Below are positions 25,695 to 33,840 of a stretch of 64,000 nt of DNA, piece by piece. Every line of letters begins with the position of its first letter. The first letter of the stretch is position 1. Both the position numbers and the translations under genes were made by a program. The notes under the pieces were generated by a model. That model saw only the letters and a program-made list of their open reading frames with translations. It was not told the DNA's origin and made no database searches. This DNA is from Rummeliibacillus sp044763875. GTDB lineage: Bacteria; Bacillota; Bacilli; Bacillales_A; Planococcaceae. The stretch covers positions 124,001-188,000 of the forward strand of contig NZ_JBIWGZ010000007.1 in NCBI RefSeq assembly GCF_044763875.1, in the 5' to 3' direction.

Positions 25695-25735
25695 AAATGA
25701 AATTAGATTATTAAAAAGAGAGTGAGAGATATATT

Positions 25736-26383
25736 ATGACAAACGTATTAGTAGTAAAAGCAAATAACCGTCCTGCTGACCAAGCAGTTTCAAGTAAAAT
25801 GTATGAAACATTTATGGAAGAACTAAAAGGTTCAGATCTTAACATTTCTGTATATGATGTGTATGAAGAAGATACACCATACTTCGGACAAGACCTTCTT
25901 GAAGCATTTGGTAAATTACAAAGTGGTGAAGAATTATCGGATCTACAAAAACGCACACTTGCGGCAAAACAAAAAGCAATGGATGCTATCTCAGCAGCAG
26001 ATGTAGTAGTATTTGCATTCCCACTATGGAACTTAACAATCCCAGCTAAATTACATACATTTATCGATTATGTATTTGCTGCTGGATTCGCATTCAAATA
26101 TAATGAAAATGGTAACTTAGTAGGTTTAATGCCAGAGAAAAAAGCAATCTTCTTAAACGCACGTGGTGGTGTTTACTCAACTCCAGAAGCAGCGCCAATG
26201 GATATGGGTGTAAACTACATGCGTAACGTATTTGGTGGTATGTTCGGTATGCAAATCATCGATGAAGTAATCATCGAAGGTCACAATGCAATGTCTGATA
26301 AAGCACAAGAAATCATTGCTAATGGTTTAGAAGAAGTTAAAGCAGCAGCAAAAGGTTTAAAAGAACTTACTGTTATAGCTTAA
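25736..26383 (+). CDS. azoR: FMN-dependent NADH-azoreductase
   Basis: AzoR reduces quinones and azo compounds by two electrons using NADH and FMN, protecting the cell from electrophiles. The 215-residue flavodoxin-fold protein has VVFAFPLWNLTIPAKLHTFIDY, the FMN and substrate region typical of the AzoR/YvaB/YocJ group, and GGVYSTPE in the second FMN loop. GAGTGAGAG precedes the ATG. The duplicated promoter and MhqR-like site indicate induction by quinone-type stress. Confidence 0.93.
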   Translation: MTNVLVVKANNRPADQAVSSKMYETFMEELKGSDLNISVYDVYEEDTPYFGQDLLEAFGKLQSGEELSDLQKRTLAAKQKAMDAISAADVVVFAFPLWNLTIPAKLHTFIDYVFAAGFAFKYNENGNLVGLMPEKKAIFLNARGGVYSTPEAAPMDMGVNYMRNVFGGMFGMQIIDEVIIEGHNAMSDKAQEIIANGLEEVKAAAKGLKELTVIA

Positions 26384-26401
26384 TAATTAAGAAATAATAT
26401 G

Positions 26402-26436
26402 AATCCCGTCGCAAATTAGTGCGTCGGGATTTTTTG
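26402..26436 (+). terminator. Terminator of azoR
   Basis: AATCCCGTCGCA pairs with TGCGTCGGGATT (one T-T mismatch) and ends in six T. Confidence 0.85.
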
Positions 26437-26501
26437 TCCATGTTAACTATCAGTTAGCACTATTTAATGGAAGAAGCGGAGTTTTAACGTAAATTATTGT
26501 A

Positions 26502-26572
26502 AGGGCGAATACAATTAAAAAAGAGCGAATAACTCGGCCCAGAGAGCGAATAACTCAACCCAAATAGCCAAT
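26502..26572. repeat. Four imperfect tandem copies of a 20-21 base unit
   Basis: The word AGAGCGAATAACTC occurs at 26522 and 26543; diverged forms AGGGCGAAT and AATAGCCAAT lie 20 bases to either side. No function is evident. Confidence 0.65.
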
Positions 26573-26600
26573 AAAAAGCTAGATTGCAATTTAATGCAAA

Positions 26601-26629
26601 GAAAAAAGCCCACTCGTAGTGAGTGGGCT
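26601..26629 (-). terminator. Terminator of yceI
   Basis: AGCCCACTC pairs with GAGTGGGCT around GTAGT. On the minus strand it is followed by six T. Confidence 0.9.
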
Positions 26630-26645
26630 AATCGGTTAGAATTAC

Positions 26646-27170
26646 TTACGCTGGGTTAGCTTCTAATTCGATTTTGATTTTGATATCTTCACCAACTAGT
26701 ACGCCACCTGTTTCAAGTGCTGCGTTCCAAGTTAGGCCGAATTCTTTACGGTTGATTTTACCTGTAGCTTCAAATGCTACAACTTCAACGCCCCATGGGT
26801 TAGTACCTTTACCGCCGTATTCAACTTCAAAAGTAACAGGTTTAGTAACGTCTTTGACAGTGAAATCACCAGTTAATTTGTATTCGCCTGCGCCTTCAGA
26901 TTTGATGTCAGTTGCAACGAAAGTCATTTTAGGGAATTGTTCTGCATCAAAGAAGTCTGCAGATTTTAAGTGGTTATCACGATCTTCGTTGTTTGTATTT
27001 ACGCTGTTTACATCGATTTCAAATTTGATAGATGCACCAGTTAAATCTTCTGGATTTGCATCGATATCAGCTGTAAATGAATCGAATCCACCTTTTACTT
27101 TTGAAATCATCATGTGTTTTACTTCGAAACCTAAGTTAGAGTGTGCTGCATCAACATTAAATTTTGTCAT
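26646..27170 (-). CDS. YceI-family polyisoprenoid-binding protein
   Basis: This 174-residue protein has the YceI lipocalin-like beta barrel that binds long isoprenoid chains such as quinone precursors. FNVDAAHSNLGFEVKHMMISKVKG, DFTVKDVTKPVTF and REFGLTWNAALETGG are family signatures. I start at MTKFNVDA, eight bases after AGGAGG; fifteen earlier codons have no ribosome site. No signal peptide is present, so it is probably cytoplasmic, unlike E. coli YceI. A perfect ATCTTGA palindrome upstream matches the azoR and frnE operators, which links it to the electrophile response. Confidence 0.9.
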   Translation of the reverse strand: MTKFNVDAAHSNLGFEVKHMMISKVKGGFDSFTADIDANPEDLTGASIKFEIDVNSVNTNNEDRDNHLKSADFFDAEQFPKMTFVATDIKSEGAGEYKLTGDFTVKDVTKPVTFEVEYGGKGTNPWGVEVVAFEATGKINRKEFGLTWNAALETGGVLVGEDIKIKIELEANPA

Positions 27171-27210
27171 TTTAAAATTCCTCCTAAACAATGTTTGTTT
27201 TGTTATATTT

Positions 27211-27239
27211 ATCATAATACATTATTATCTTGAAATCAA
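27211..27239 (-). promoter_or_regulatory. Promoter of yceI
   Basis: On the minus strand TTGATT (27239-27234) and TATGAT (27216-27211) are 17 bases apart. The -35 element lies inside the palindromic operator. Confidence 0.7.
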
Positions 27240-27242
27240 GAT
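27227..27242. promoter_or_regulatory. MhqR-like palindromic operator of yceI
   Basis: ATCTTGAAATCAAGAT is two perfect 7-base arms around AA. It resembles the operators at azoR and the frnE-like gene and overlaps the -35 element. Confidence 0.7.
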
Positions 27243-27273
27243 GTATTAATTAAAGATAATAATAGGGTGTGAG

Positions 27274-28140
27274 TCACGCATTTTTAACAGTAAAAATCAT
27301 ACCGTTATGATTTGGATCTTTAACAATTATATTTCCTTCAACCTCTTCAAATGAAACTTGGCATTCATTTAAGTTTTGTTTCAATTTGTTTAATTCATCG
27401 ATTGAAGAAAGAATTAATGAATAGTTAATTAAGCCACTTGCAATACTTGGCGATAATGGTGCACCAACACCATTCCATACGTTTGCTGCTATATGGTGGT
27501 GATAGCCGCCCGCTGACATGAAGAAAGCAGAGTTCATAAAGTTTGTTTTTAATTCCAAACCAAGTGCTTCTAAATAGAAGCGGCTTAAATTGCCGTTTAG
27601 TTCAGAAACAGTTAAGTGCATATGTCCTAAAATAGTGCCTCGTGGAAAACCTGTCCATTCACGTTCAGGATCAAATAATGCCATAATGCCATTAAAATCG
27701 ACAGGTAATGTATCTGTATCAATTCCACCGTCATCATTAATTGCCCATTCAATTCGTGGTCTGTCACGGTAAATCTCAATCCCATTACCTTCAGGATCTG
27801 TTAAATAGAATGCTTCAGAGTACAAGTGATCACCTGCACCGCTAAATGGAGCTTTCATTTCCATAAGATTGCCCACCATATATGCAAGATCTTCGCGACT
27901 GGGTACTAAAATAGCGAAATGATAAAGGCCTGTAGTTCGTGGTGGTTTAGGTACCACATCTTCACTAGCTGTTAATATAAGAATAGGTTCAGAACTTCCT
28001 GCACCAAAGATGACTTCGGTATGTGATTCGTTTAATAAATTGAAACCCAATGCTTGATAAAATTTCTTTTGAGTTTCAATTGATTGAACACGCAATTGTA
28101 CATAACCTAATTGCATATTAGGATCTAATTTGAATGTCAA
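27274..28140 (-). CDS. catE: VOC-family extradiol dioxygenase (CatE-like)
   Basis: This 288-residue protein has two vicinal-oxygen-chelate modules and follows B. subtilis CatE (YfiE), a catechol-2,3-dioxygenase that detoxifies catechols. TGLYHFAILVPSREDLA, SEAFYLTDPEGNGIEIYRDRP, GHMHLTVSEL and SAGGYHHHIAANVW are the matching signatures; the His and Glu residues in them would bind the metal. It starts with TTG seven bases after AGGAGG. It is divergent from an HxlR-type regulator like CatR/YodB, which probably represses it until quinones arrive. Confidence 0.85.
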   Translation of the reverse strand: MTFKLDPNMQLGYVQLRVQSIETQKKFYQALGFNLLNESHTEVIFGAGSSEPILILTASEDVVPKPPRTTGLYHFAILVPSREDLAYMVGNLMEMKAPFSGAGDHLYSEAFYLTDPEGNGIEIYRDRPRIEWAINDDGGIDTDTLPVDFNGIMALFDPEREWTGFPRGTILGHMHLTVSELNGNLSRFYLEALGLELKTNFMNSAFFMSAGGYHHHIAANVWNGVGAPLSPSIASGLINYSLILSSIDELNKLKQNLNECQVSFEEVEGNIIVKDPNHNGMIFTVKNA

Positions 28141-28172
28141 AGTAGTTCCTCCTCTCGAATTCTTTTAACTTA

Positions 28173-28233
28173 CTTTTCGTAACCTACTATAAAACAGTAA
28201 ATTAATTACGTCAAGTAATTAAGTTACGAAAAG
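28173..28233. promoter_or_regulatory. Operator region between catE and the HxlR gene
   Basis: A perfect outer dyad CTTTTCGTAAC (28173-28183) / GTTACGAAAAG (28223-28233) encloses an inner palindrome TTAATTAC-N5-GTAATTAA (28202-28222). Both lie in the divergent promoter region, so an HxlR repressor could control both genes. Confidence 0.7.
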
Positions 28234-28284
28234 TTTACTTTTTTTTTGATTGTCGGTACAATATAGTTATTAGAGGTGAAAAAT

Positions 28285-28590
28285 ATGAAGGAAACAGCAC
28301 TATGTCCACGATTATCAAAAGCGATGGATTTGATCGGCAAACGGTGGGTTGGTCTAATTTTATATGAATTACTAGAAGGGCCAAAGCGCTTTAACGAAAT
28401 TGAAACAGCACTTCCTATTAGTGGTCGTTTACTGTCAGAACGTTTAAAGGAATTGGAAAAAGAAGGGCTTGTAGAGCGCCAAGTTTATACAGAAGTACCA
28501 GTTCGTGTTGAATATAGTCTTACAGAAATGGGATTAAGCTTAAAAGATGCGATAGATGCTATTGAAATTTGGTCCAAAAGATGGCTTTAA
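28285..28590 (+). CDS. HxlR-family redox-sensing regulator (CatR/YodB-like)
   Basis: The 101-residue winged-helix protein matches HxlR regulators: CPRLSKAMDLIGKRWVGLI, GPKRFNEIETALP and SGRLLSERLKELEKEGLVER. A conserved N-terminal cysteine (Cys7) in the position of the sensing Cys of B. subtilis YodB and CatR suggests that it detects quinones or diamide by thiol modification. I start at the ATG eight bases after AGAGGTG rather than the GTG within it. It is divergent from catE with strong dyads between, a YodB/CatR-like module. Confidence 0.88.
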   Translation: MKETALCPRLSKAMDLIGKRWVGLILYELLEGPKRFNEIETALPISGRLLSERLKELEKEGLVERQVYTEVPVRVEYSLTEMGLSLKDAIDAIEIWSKRWL

Positions 28591-28672
28591 GTGAATTTTG
28601 CTTGTAAAAAAGGCGTTGTATATTCATACTTAATGAAGGAAAAGAAAGTATGAAAGGAATGGACTTTCCATT

Positions 28673-29599
28673 ATGAAAGAACAATGGGTCAAAGATTTAT
28701 CTACGATTGTAAATCCTCAAGATGTTAAAATAGATGAACCACTAAAAAACTATACAATGACAAAACTTGGAGGCAATGCAGATGTATTTGTAATGCCCTC
28801 TACAGAAGAAGCAGCAGCTGAAGTTGTGAGATATGCACATCTTCACAAAATACCAATCTTTTTATTAGGGAATGGCTCGAATATGGTCATTAGAGACGGT
28901 GGTATTCGAGGTATTGTTTTAAATCTTTCAAAACTAGATCAAATTTGTATTGACGGAACAACTGTCTATGCACAATCAGGAGCGCTTATTATAGACGTTT
29001 CAAAGGCAGCCGCTGCCAAATCTTTAACTGGTCTTGAATTTTCTTGCGGTATTCCGGGTTCTATCGGTGGAGCAATGGCGATGAATGCTGGAGCATACGG
29101 TGGTGAAATTAAAGATGTCATCGTAAGTTGTAAAGTATTAACACCGACTGGCGATGTATTAGAACTTTTAAAAGAACAATTAGAACTAGGCTATCGCAAA
29201 AGTATAATTGCTAAGAATGGTTACTATGTTTTATCTTCTGTCTTCGAATTACAAAAAGGTGACCAAGAAACAATTGATGCAACGATTGCTGATTTAACTT
29301 TTAAACGCCAATCAAAACAACCGCTTGAATATCCTTCTGCAGGAAGCGTATTCAAACGACCTCCAGGTAATTTTGCTGGTAAGTTAATCCAAGATAGCGG
29401 AATGCAAGGTAAAGGTGTAGGCGATGCGGAAGTTTCTACGAAGCATGCGGGCTTTATCATTAATAAAGGCAATGCAACCGCAAGTGATTACATTGATACA
29501 ATTCATATGGTTCAAAGAGTTGTAAAAGAAACATTTGATATAGATCTTGAAACAGAAGTTAAAATCGTTGGGGAAGATTTGCCAACTAACAAAAATTAA
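28673..29599 (+). CDS. murB: UDP-N-acetylenolpyruvoylglucosamine reductase
   Basis: MurB reduces UDP-GlcNAc-enolpyruvate to UDP-MurNAc with NADPH and FAD in peptidoglycan synthesis. The 308-residue protein shows NYTMTKLGGNADVF, LLGNGSNMVIRDGG, CGIPGSIGGAMAMNAGAYGG (FAD binding), YRKS and the catalytic PSAGSVFKRP. It is the Bacillus type IIb form. The ribosome site AAGG is 15 bases from the ATG with a small hairpin between. It stands outside any mur/dcw cluster. Confidence 0.96.
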   Translation: MKEQWVKDLSTIVNPQDVKIDEPLKNYTMTKLGGNADVFVMPSTEEAAAEVVRYAHLHKIPIFLLGNGSNMVIRDGGIRGIVLNLSKLDQICIDGTTVYAQSGALIIDVSKAAAAKSLTGLEFSCGIPGSIGGAMAMNAGAYGGEIKDVIVSCKVLTPTGDVLELLKEQLELGYRKSIIAKNGYYVLSSVFELQKGDQETIDATIADLTFKRQSKQPLEYPSAGSVFKRPPGNFAGKLIQDSGMQGKGVGDAEVSTKHAGFIINKGNATASDYIDTIHMVQRVVKETFDIDLETEVKIVGEDLPTNKN

Positions 29600-29630
29600 G
29601 ACACTATAATATAGAAGCGTTTCAAAGATA

Positions 29631-29668
29631 GCGCCTTTCGTTAATATATACGGAAGGCGTATTTTTTT
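29631..29668 (+). terminator. Terminator of murB
   Basis: GCGCCTTTCGT pairs with ACGGAAGGCGT (two wobble pairs), followed by seven T. Confidence 0.85.
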
Positions 29669-29687
29669 ACATAGGGAGATTTTAGCA

Positions 29688-30440
29688 ATGAAATTTATAT
29701 CATGGAATGTAAACGGAATTCGTGCTTGTTTGAAAAAAGGGTTTATAGATTATTTCAATGACATGGATGCAGATTTCTTCAGTATTCAAGAAACAAAATG
29801 CCAAGAGGGACAAGTAGAAATTGAGTTACCTGGTTATTATCAATTTTGGAACTATGCACAGCGAAAGGGCTATTCTGGAACAGCTATCTTCACAAAGCAT
29901 GAGCCACTATCTGTGAGATATGGTGTAGGTGAAGAGGATGCACAAGAAGAAGGCCGAATTATTACGTTAGAATATGAAAATTTCTATTTAGTTAATGTCT
30001 ACACCCCAAATTCAAAACGAGATTTAGCACGTTTAGAATATCGTGTAGTTTGGGAAGATGAATTACGTGCCTATTTAAAATCATTAGATGACGTAAAACC
30101 GGTTATTTACTGCGGCGATTTAAATGTGGCACATGAAGAAATTGATTTGAAAAATCCTAAAGCTAATATAGGTAATTCTGGTTTTACAGATGAAGAAAGA
30201 GGTCGAATGACCAGATTATTGAATTCTGGTTTTACGGATTCATTCCGCTATTTATATCCAGATTTAACGGATCACTACACTTGGTGGTCTTATATGAATA
30301 AAGTACGCGAACGAAATATTGGATGGCGTATCGATTACTTTATTCTTTCTAATCGTTTACAGGAAAAGATTAGGAAAGCTGAGATACATGACAACATTTT
30401 AGGTAGTGACCACTGCCCAATTATGTTGGAAATACAATAA
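29688..30440 (+). CDS. exoA: Exodeoxyribonuclease III / AP endonuclease
   Basis: This 250-residue exonuclease III repairs abasic sites in DNA. It has the expected motifs of the EEP fold: SWNVNGIRAC at the N-terminus, the metal ligand in IQETKCQEG, NVYTPNSKRDLARLEYR, GDLNVAHEEIDL and the catalytic GSDHCPIML at the end. AGGGAG precedes the start. It is monocistronic. Confidence 0.96.
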   Translation: MKFISWNVNGIRACLKKGFIDYFNDMDADFFSIQETKCQEGQVEIELPGYYQFWNYAQRKGYSGTAIFTKHEPLSVRYGVGEEDAQEEGRIITLEYENFYLVNVYTPNSKRDLARLEYRVVWEDELRAYLKSLDDVKPVIYCGDLNVAHEEIDLKNPKANIGNSGFTDEERGRMTRLLNSGFTDSFRYLYPDLTDHYTWWSYMNKVRERNIGWRIDYFILSNRLQEKIRKAEIHDNILGSDHCPIMLEIQ

Positions 30441-30459
30441 AACAACAGATTAGATATTG

Positions 30460-30492
30460 AACACTCGTTTTAATAAAAGCGGGTGTTTTTTA
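30460..30492 (+). terminator. Terminator of exoA
   Basis: AACACTCGTTTT pairs with AAAAGCGGGTGTT (one bulge) around AAT, ending in TTTTTT. Confidence 0.82.
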
Positions 30493-30552
30493 TTTTGCTT
30501 TATGGGATAAAGTGATGCTTTTCCGAATATAGAGAAGTTAGGAGGGATACGT

Positions 30553-32919
30553 ATGGAGAAAAAAAGGAAACGCCCATTATGGAAATGGCTTTTGTATATA
30601 CTTGGTCCGCTGATTGTTGTCATAGTTGGAGCAACGTGGTATGTCAATTATTATATCGATAAATCTAAACCTCAAATTGTAGGAGAAGTTATTCTAGAAG
30701 GAATTGATCAAGATGTTAAAGTGACGAGAGATGAAAAAGGCGTACCTCATATAGATGCAAAAACAGATGCAGACCTTTACCGTGCACAAGGCTATGTACA
30801 AGCGCAAGATCGTTTATTCCAAATGGATTTATCTAGAAGAAAAGCAAGCGGCATGCTATCAGAGGTAGTTGGTAAATCTACACTTAAGACTGATAAATTT
30901 TTTAGAACCTTCAGTCTTAGAGATGCTGCCAAAAAGTCTTACGATGGCTATTCAAAGGAAGCAAAACAAGTGCTTGCTTGGTATGCAGAAGGGGTTAATG
31001 ATTTTATCAAACAAGCTAAAAAAGAAGGCACCTTGCCATTTGAGTTTAAATTATTAGGGTATGAACCTGAGCCATGGACAGAAATTGATTCCTTAACTAT
31101 TGGAAAATACATGGCGTATGATTTAGGTGGGAATTGGGATATGCTCGCCTTTAGACATTGGGCGTTAACAAATTTAACTCCAGACGAGGTGCAAGAGATA
31201 ATGATACATTATCCTGATAATGCCAAGCCTATTATTGAAGAGAACCTTGCACATACAGTCAAAGTATCTGGTCAATTTGATTCGTCACTTATTCCAAATG
31301 AATTTAATGGTAGTAATAACTGGGTTATATCTGGTGACAAAACAAAAAGTGGCAAGCCATTACTAGCAGATGACCCACATTTAGGATTAAGCACACCTTC
31401 CGTGTGGTATCAAATGCATCTTACTTCTCCAACGCAAAATGTAAGCGGAGTTATTTTCGCAGGCATTCCAGGGATTATATTAGGACATAATGAAGATATT
31501 GCTTGGGGCGTTACAAATGTAGGTCCGGATGTTCAGGATTTATATATTGAAATGCCAAATCCCGATAATCCGACTCAATTCAAATATGAAAACAAATGGG
31601 AGCAAGCAAAAGTACGGAAAGAAAAGATTAAAGTAAAGGGTCAGAAGCCTGTAGATTATAAAGTCATTGTTACGAGACATGGACCTGTTATTTCAAATCT
31701 GGCATTCAAAAAGGAAAAGCCAACAGCTGTCTTTTCGATGCAGTGGACGGCTTTACAGTCAACCCAGGAATTACAAGCAATTTTGAATATGGACCGGGCT
31801 ACAAATTGGACTGAATTTGAAAAAGCTCTACAAGATTTCAAGGCACCTGCTCAAAACTTTGTGTTTGCTTCAGCAAAAGATGGAATAATTGCTTATAAAG
31901 CAAATGGGCTTATTCCGATTCGCAAAAGAGGAGATGGTCAATTCCCTGTACCAGGTTATTCAGCTGATTATGGTTGGAAAGGGTATATTGATTTTGATAA
32001 ATTACCGACAGTCATTAATCCAGATAACGGTTATATCGCTACAGCTAATAATAAGGTAGTAGGTAGTGGATATCCATATCATATTACGGATTTTTGGGCG
32101 CAGCCATATCGCTTTGAGCGAATCGTAAGGATGTTAGAGGAAAAAGACGATTTCACTGTAGAAGATATGGAGAAAATGCAGTTAGATACGGAGAATTTAT
32201 ATGCGGAAGAATTTTTGCCTAATATGATTCACTCTGTTGAAAAGCAAGGAAAGTTAAAGGATGTTATGAAATTAATGAAAGAATGGGATTACCAAGATTC
32301 TATTTCCGAAGGTGCACCACTTGTTTACCATCTATGGATGCTTAATATTCAAAAGCAACTCTTTAAGAAATCCATGCCTGCGGATGTTTATGATATGATG
32401 CCTGGAAAATATAATATTGCAGATGAATTGTTACGCCAAGCATATAAAGGAAAACCAGGGGAATTTGTTGATAAGGCTGGCGGCATCGATGAACTTGTAA
32501 CGAAAGCTTTGCAAGAAACAGTAAATGAAATAAAAGAATCCTATGGAGATGATCTAACAAAATGGCGGTGGGGAGATTATCATCAAGTTGTATTCAAACA
32601 TCCTTTATCCTCTGCTTCTCCAATTTTAGCTTATCTACTAGATTCAGAGAAAAAACCAGTATCGGGTTCAAAGGTGACTGTTCGGGCAGCTGCCCCAGAT
32701 AAATCGGGTATCGTTAATCATGGTGCATCCTGGCGATTTGTAGCCGATTTAAGTGACTTATCGAAGGCCTATCATATCGTTGGACCAGGGCAAAGCGGGC
32801 ATTTAAGATCCAAGTGGTATCATGATCAAGTTGACGATTGGGTGAAAGGAACATATCATGAAACTGTGATCAATGGTAAGATATCAAACGGTTATATACT
32901 AATATTGAAAGCAAAGTAA
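30553..32919 (+). CDS. Penicillin acylase family protein (Ntn hydrolase)
   Basis: This 788-residue protein is an N-terminal-nucleophile hydrolase of the penicillin G acylase/AHL acylase family, which cleaves amide bonds of acylated amines, beta-lactams or homoserine lactones. A single membrane helix (about residues 12-32) anchors or exports it. The expected autoprocessing site is NGSNNWV, with Ser254 becoming the beta-chain nucleophile; GVTNVGPDVQDLY and RHGPVIS follow. AGGAGGG precedes the start. It is monocistronic, followed by a dispersed repeat. The substrate is unknown; AHL quenching is one possibility. Confidence 0.88.
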   Translation: MEKKRKRPLWKWLLYILGPLIVVIVGATWYVNYYIDKSKPQIVGEVILEGIDQDVKVTRDEKGVPHIDAKTDADLYRAQGYVQAQDRLFQMDLSRRKASGMLSEVVGKSTLKTDKFFRTFSLRDAAKKSYDGYSKEAKQVLAWYAEGVNDFIKQAKKEGTLPFEFKLLGYEPEPWTEIDSLTIGKYMAYDLGGNWDMLAFRHWALTNLTPDEVQEIMIHYPDNAKPIIEENLAHTVKVSGQFDSSLIPNEFNGSNNWVISGDKTKSGKPLLADDPHLGLSTPSVWYQMHLTSPTQNVSGVIFAGIPGIILGHNEDIAWGVTNVGPDVQDLYIEMPNPDNPTQFKYENKWEQAKVRKEKIKVKGQKPVDYKVIVTRHGPVISNLAFKKEKPTAVFSMQWTALQSTQELQAILNMDRATNWTEFEKALQDFKAPAQNFVFASAKDGIIAYKANGLIPIRKRGDGQFPVPGYSADYGWKGYIDFDKLPTVINPDNGYIATANNKVVGSGYPYHITDFWAQPYRFERIVRMLEEKDDFTVEDMEKMQLDTENLYAEEFLPNMIHSVEKQGKLKDVMKLMKEWDYQDSISEGAPLVYHLWMLNIQKQLFKKSMPADVYDMMPGKYNIADELLRQAYKGKPGEFVDKAGGIDELVTKALQETVNEIKESYGDDLTKWRWGDYHQVVFKHPLSSASPILAYLLDSEKKPVSGSKVTVRAAAPDKSGIVNHGASWRFVADLSDLSKAYHIVGPGQSGHLRSKWYHDQVDDWVKGTYHETVINGKISNGYILILKAK

Positions 32920-32936
32920 TAAGAAAATTAACTTGA

Positions 32937-33060
32937 AACGGGTACACTCCTCACCATCTTGTGTGTTAGTTAAACCAAGCGGGCTTTTACGGGTAGTTGA
33001 TCTACTGTTTATCAACATAACCTTGGAGTAAGTCATGGATAGTGGAGTTTTTACTGCTCG
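32937..33060 (+). repeat. Dispersed intergenic repeat, copy D (downstream of the acylase)
   Basis: Degenerate copy containing TTAGTTAAACCAAGCGGGC and TTTTACGGGTAGTTGATCT, the same words as in the 25.5 kb copy, in the same orientation relative to the upstream gene. The 3' module is hardly recognisable. Confidence 0.45.
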
Positions 33061-33090
33061 TTAAATCAGGTTAAATTGAAGGTGCATTAA

Positions 33091-33462
33091 GTGTTAAAAA
33101 ATATGATAGCAGTAGTACTAGGTGGAATGTTGGGCACCTTGATGCGTTATGGTGTCATTCTTAACGTGCCAACTGAATGGATGCTGTGGATAGCAAATGG
33201 TTTAGGTAGTTTCGTTATGGGTGTGTTTAATGGTTTATTCACACGTTTTCCACAGTATGCAGGTTGGAAGCTATTTTTGACGACTGGAATGCTCGGTGCA
33301 TTCACAACGTTTTCCACATTTTCAGCAAGCTGGTTTAAATTAATGCAAGAAAATGTAGTAATGGCGATTGTTTATGCCATCATGATGACTGTAGTATGTA
33401 TTGTATTAGCATCGTTTGGCTTTTTACTAGCTGCGCCTAAAAAGAAAGCAGGTGAGCGGTGA
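33091..33462 (+). CDS. crcB: CrcB-family fluoride channel subunit
   Basis: CrcB/Fluc proteins form dimeric fluoride channels that let toxic fluoride leave the cell. This 123-residue protein has four hydrophobic helices with GGMLGTLMRYGVI, NGLGSFVMGVFNGLF and the channel motif GMLGAFTTFSTFS. It starts with GTG six bases after GGTG. It overlaps the second crcB gene by one base, so the two probably form a heterodimer as in other Firmicutes. No fluoride riboswitch is recognisable upstream. Confidence 0.9.
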   Translation: MLKNMIAVVLGGMLGTLMRYGVILNVPTEWMLWIANGLGSFVMGVFNGLFTRFPQYAGWKLFLTTGMLGAFTTFSTFSASWFKLMQENVVMAIVYAIMMTVVCIVLASFGFLLAAPKKKAGER

Positions 33463-33809
33463 TGATTTGGCTTGTACTTGCTATAGGTGGTGGAATAGGT
33501 GCTGCGGCACGTTATGGCGTAGTTTTATGGATGGAGCATAAAGAACAGCCATATTACGTAGCGACATTTATCGTGAATAGTGTTGGTTCATTGTTAATAG
33601 GGTTATCACTTCATATCGCAGTAGACCAACAGTTATCCACAGCTTTCTTTGCTACTGGCTTTTTAGGAGCATTTACGACGTTTTCCACATTTGCATTTGA
33701 TACGGTTAAATTGATACAAGAAAAAGATGGCCGTGGTGTATTCTTGTATCCGGTTTTAACACTATTTGCAGGGATTATCCTGGTAACACTGGGATGGCAA
33801 ATAATATGA
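33462..33809 (+). CDS. crcB: CrcB-family fluoride channel subunit, second copy
   Basis: The second, 115-residue Fluc subunit carries GGGIGAAARYGVVLW, FIVNSVGSLLIG and GFLGAFTTFSTFAFD, with four predicted membrane helices. The ATG overlaps the stop of the first subunit (TGATG), implying translational coupling and matched amounts. I prefer this ATG to the GTG one codon earlier because it is six bases after AGGTGA. It ends in a bidirectional terminator. Confidence 0.9.
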   Translation: MIWLVLAIGGGIGAAARYGVVLWMEHKEQPYYVATFIVNSVGSLLIGLSLHIAVDQQLSTAFFATGFLGAFTTFSTFAFDTVKLIQEKDGRGVFLYPVLTLFAGIILVTLGWQII

Positions 33810-33840
33810 AAAAAGATTGGCTATGAGCCAATCTTTTTTT
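33809..33840. terminator. Bidirectional terminator overlapping the P1 peptidase stop
   Basis: AAAAAAGATTGGCT pairs with its complement across only three bases (ATG). The last codons and stop of the opposite gene lie inside the stem. Confidence 0.88.

Larger units (their letters stand above)
25631..25698. repeat. Promoter-operator cassette, copy 2
   Basis: Ungapped near-copy of 24666-24733, ahead of azoR. The first 22 bases are identical, and most differences fall between the -35 and -10 elements. Confidence 0.85.

Noticed and set aside
26674..27249. Long plus-strand frame of 191 codons opposite yceI
   Set aside because: The minus-strand YceI protein has clear family signatures and a ribosome site; the plus frame is a shadow.
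32920..33090. Fluoride riboswitch ahead of the crcB pair
   Set aside because: I looked for the conserved crcB-motif words and pseudoknot arms and found none; the region is occupied by a degenerate copy of the dispersed repeat.
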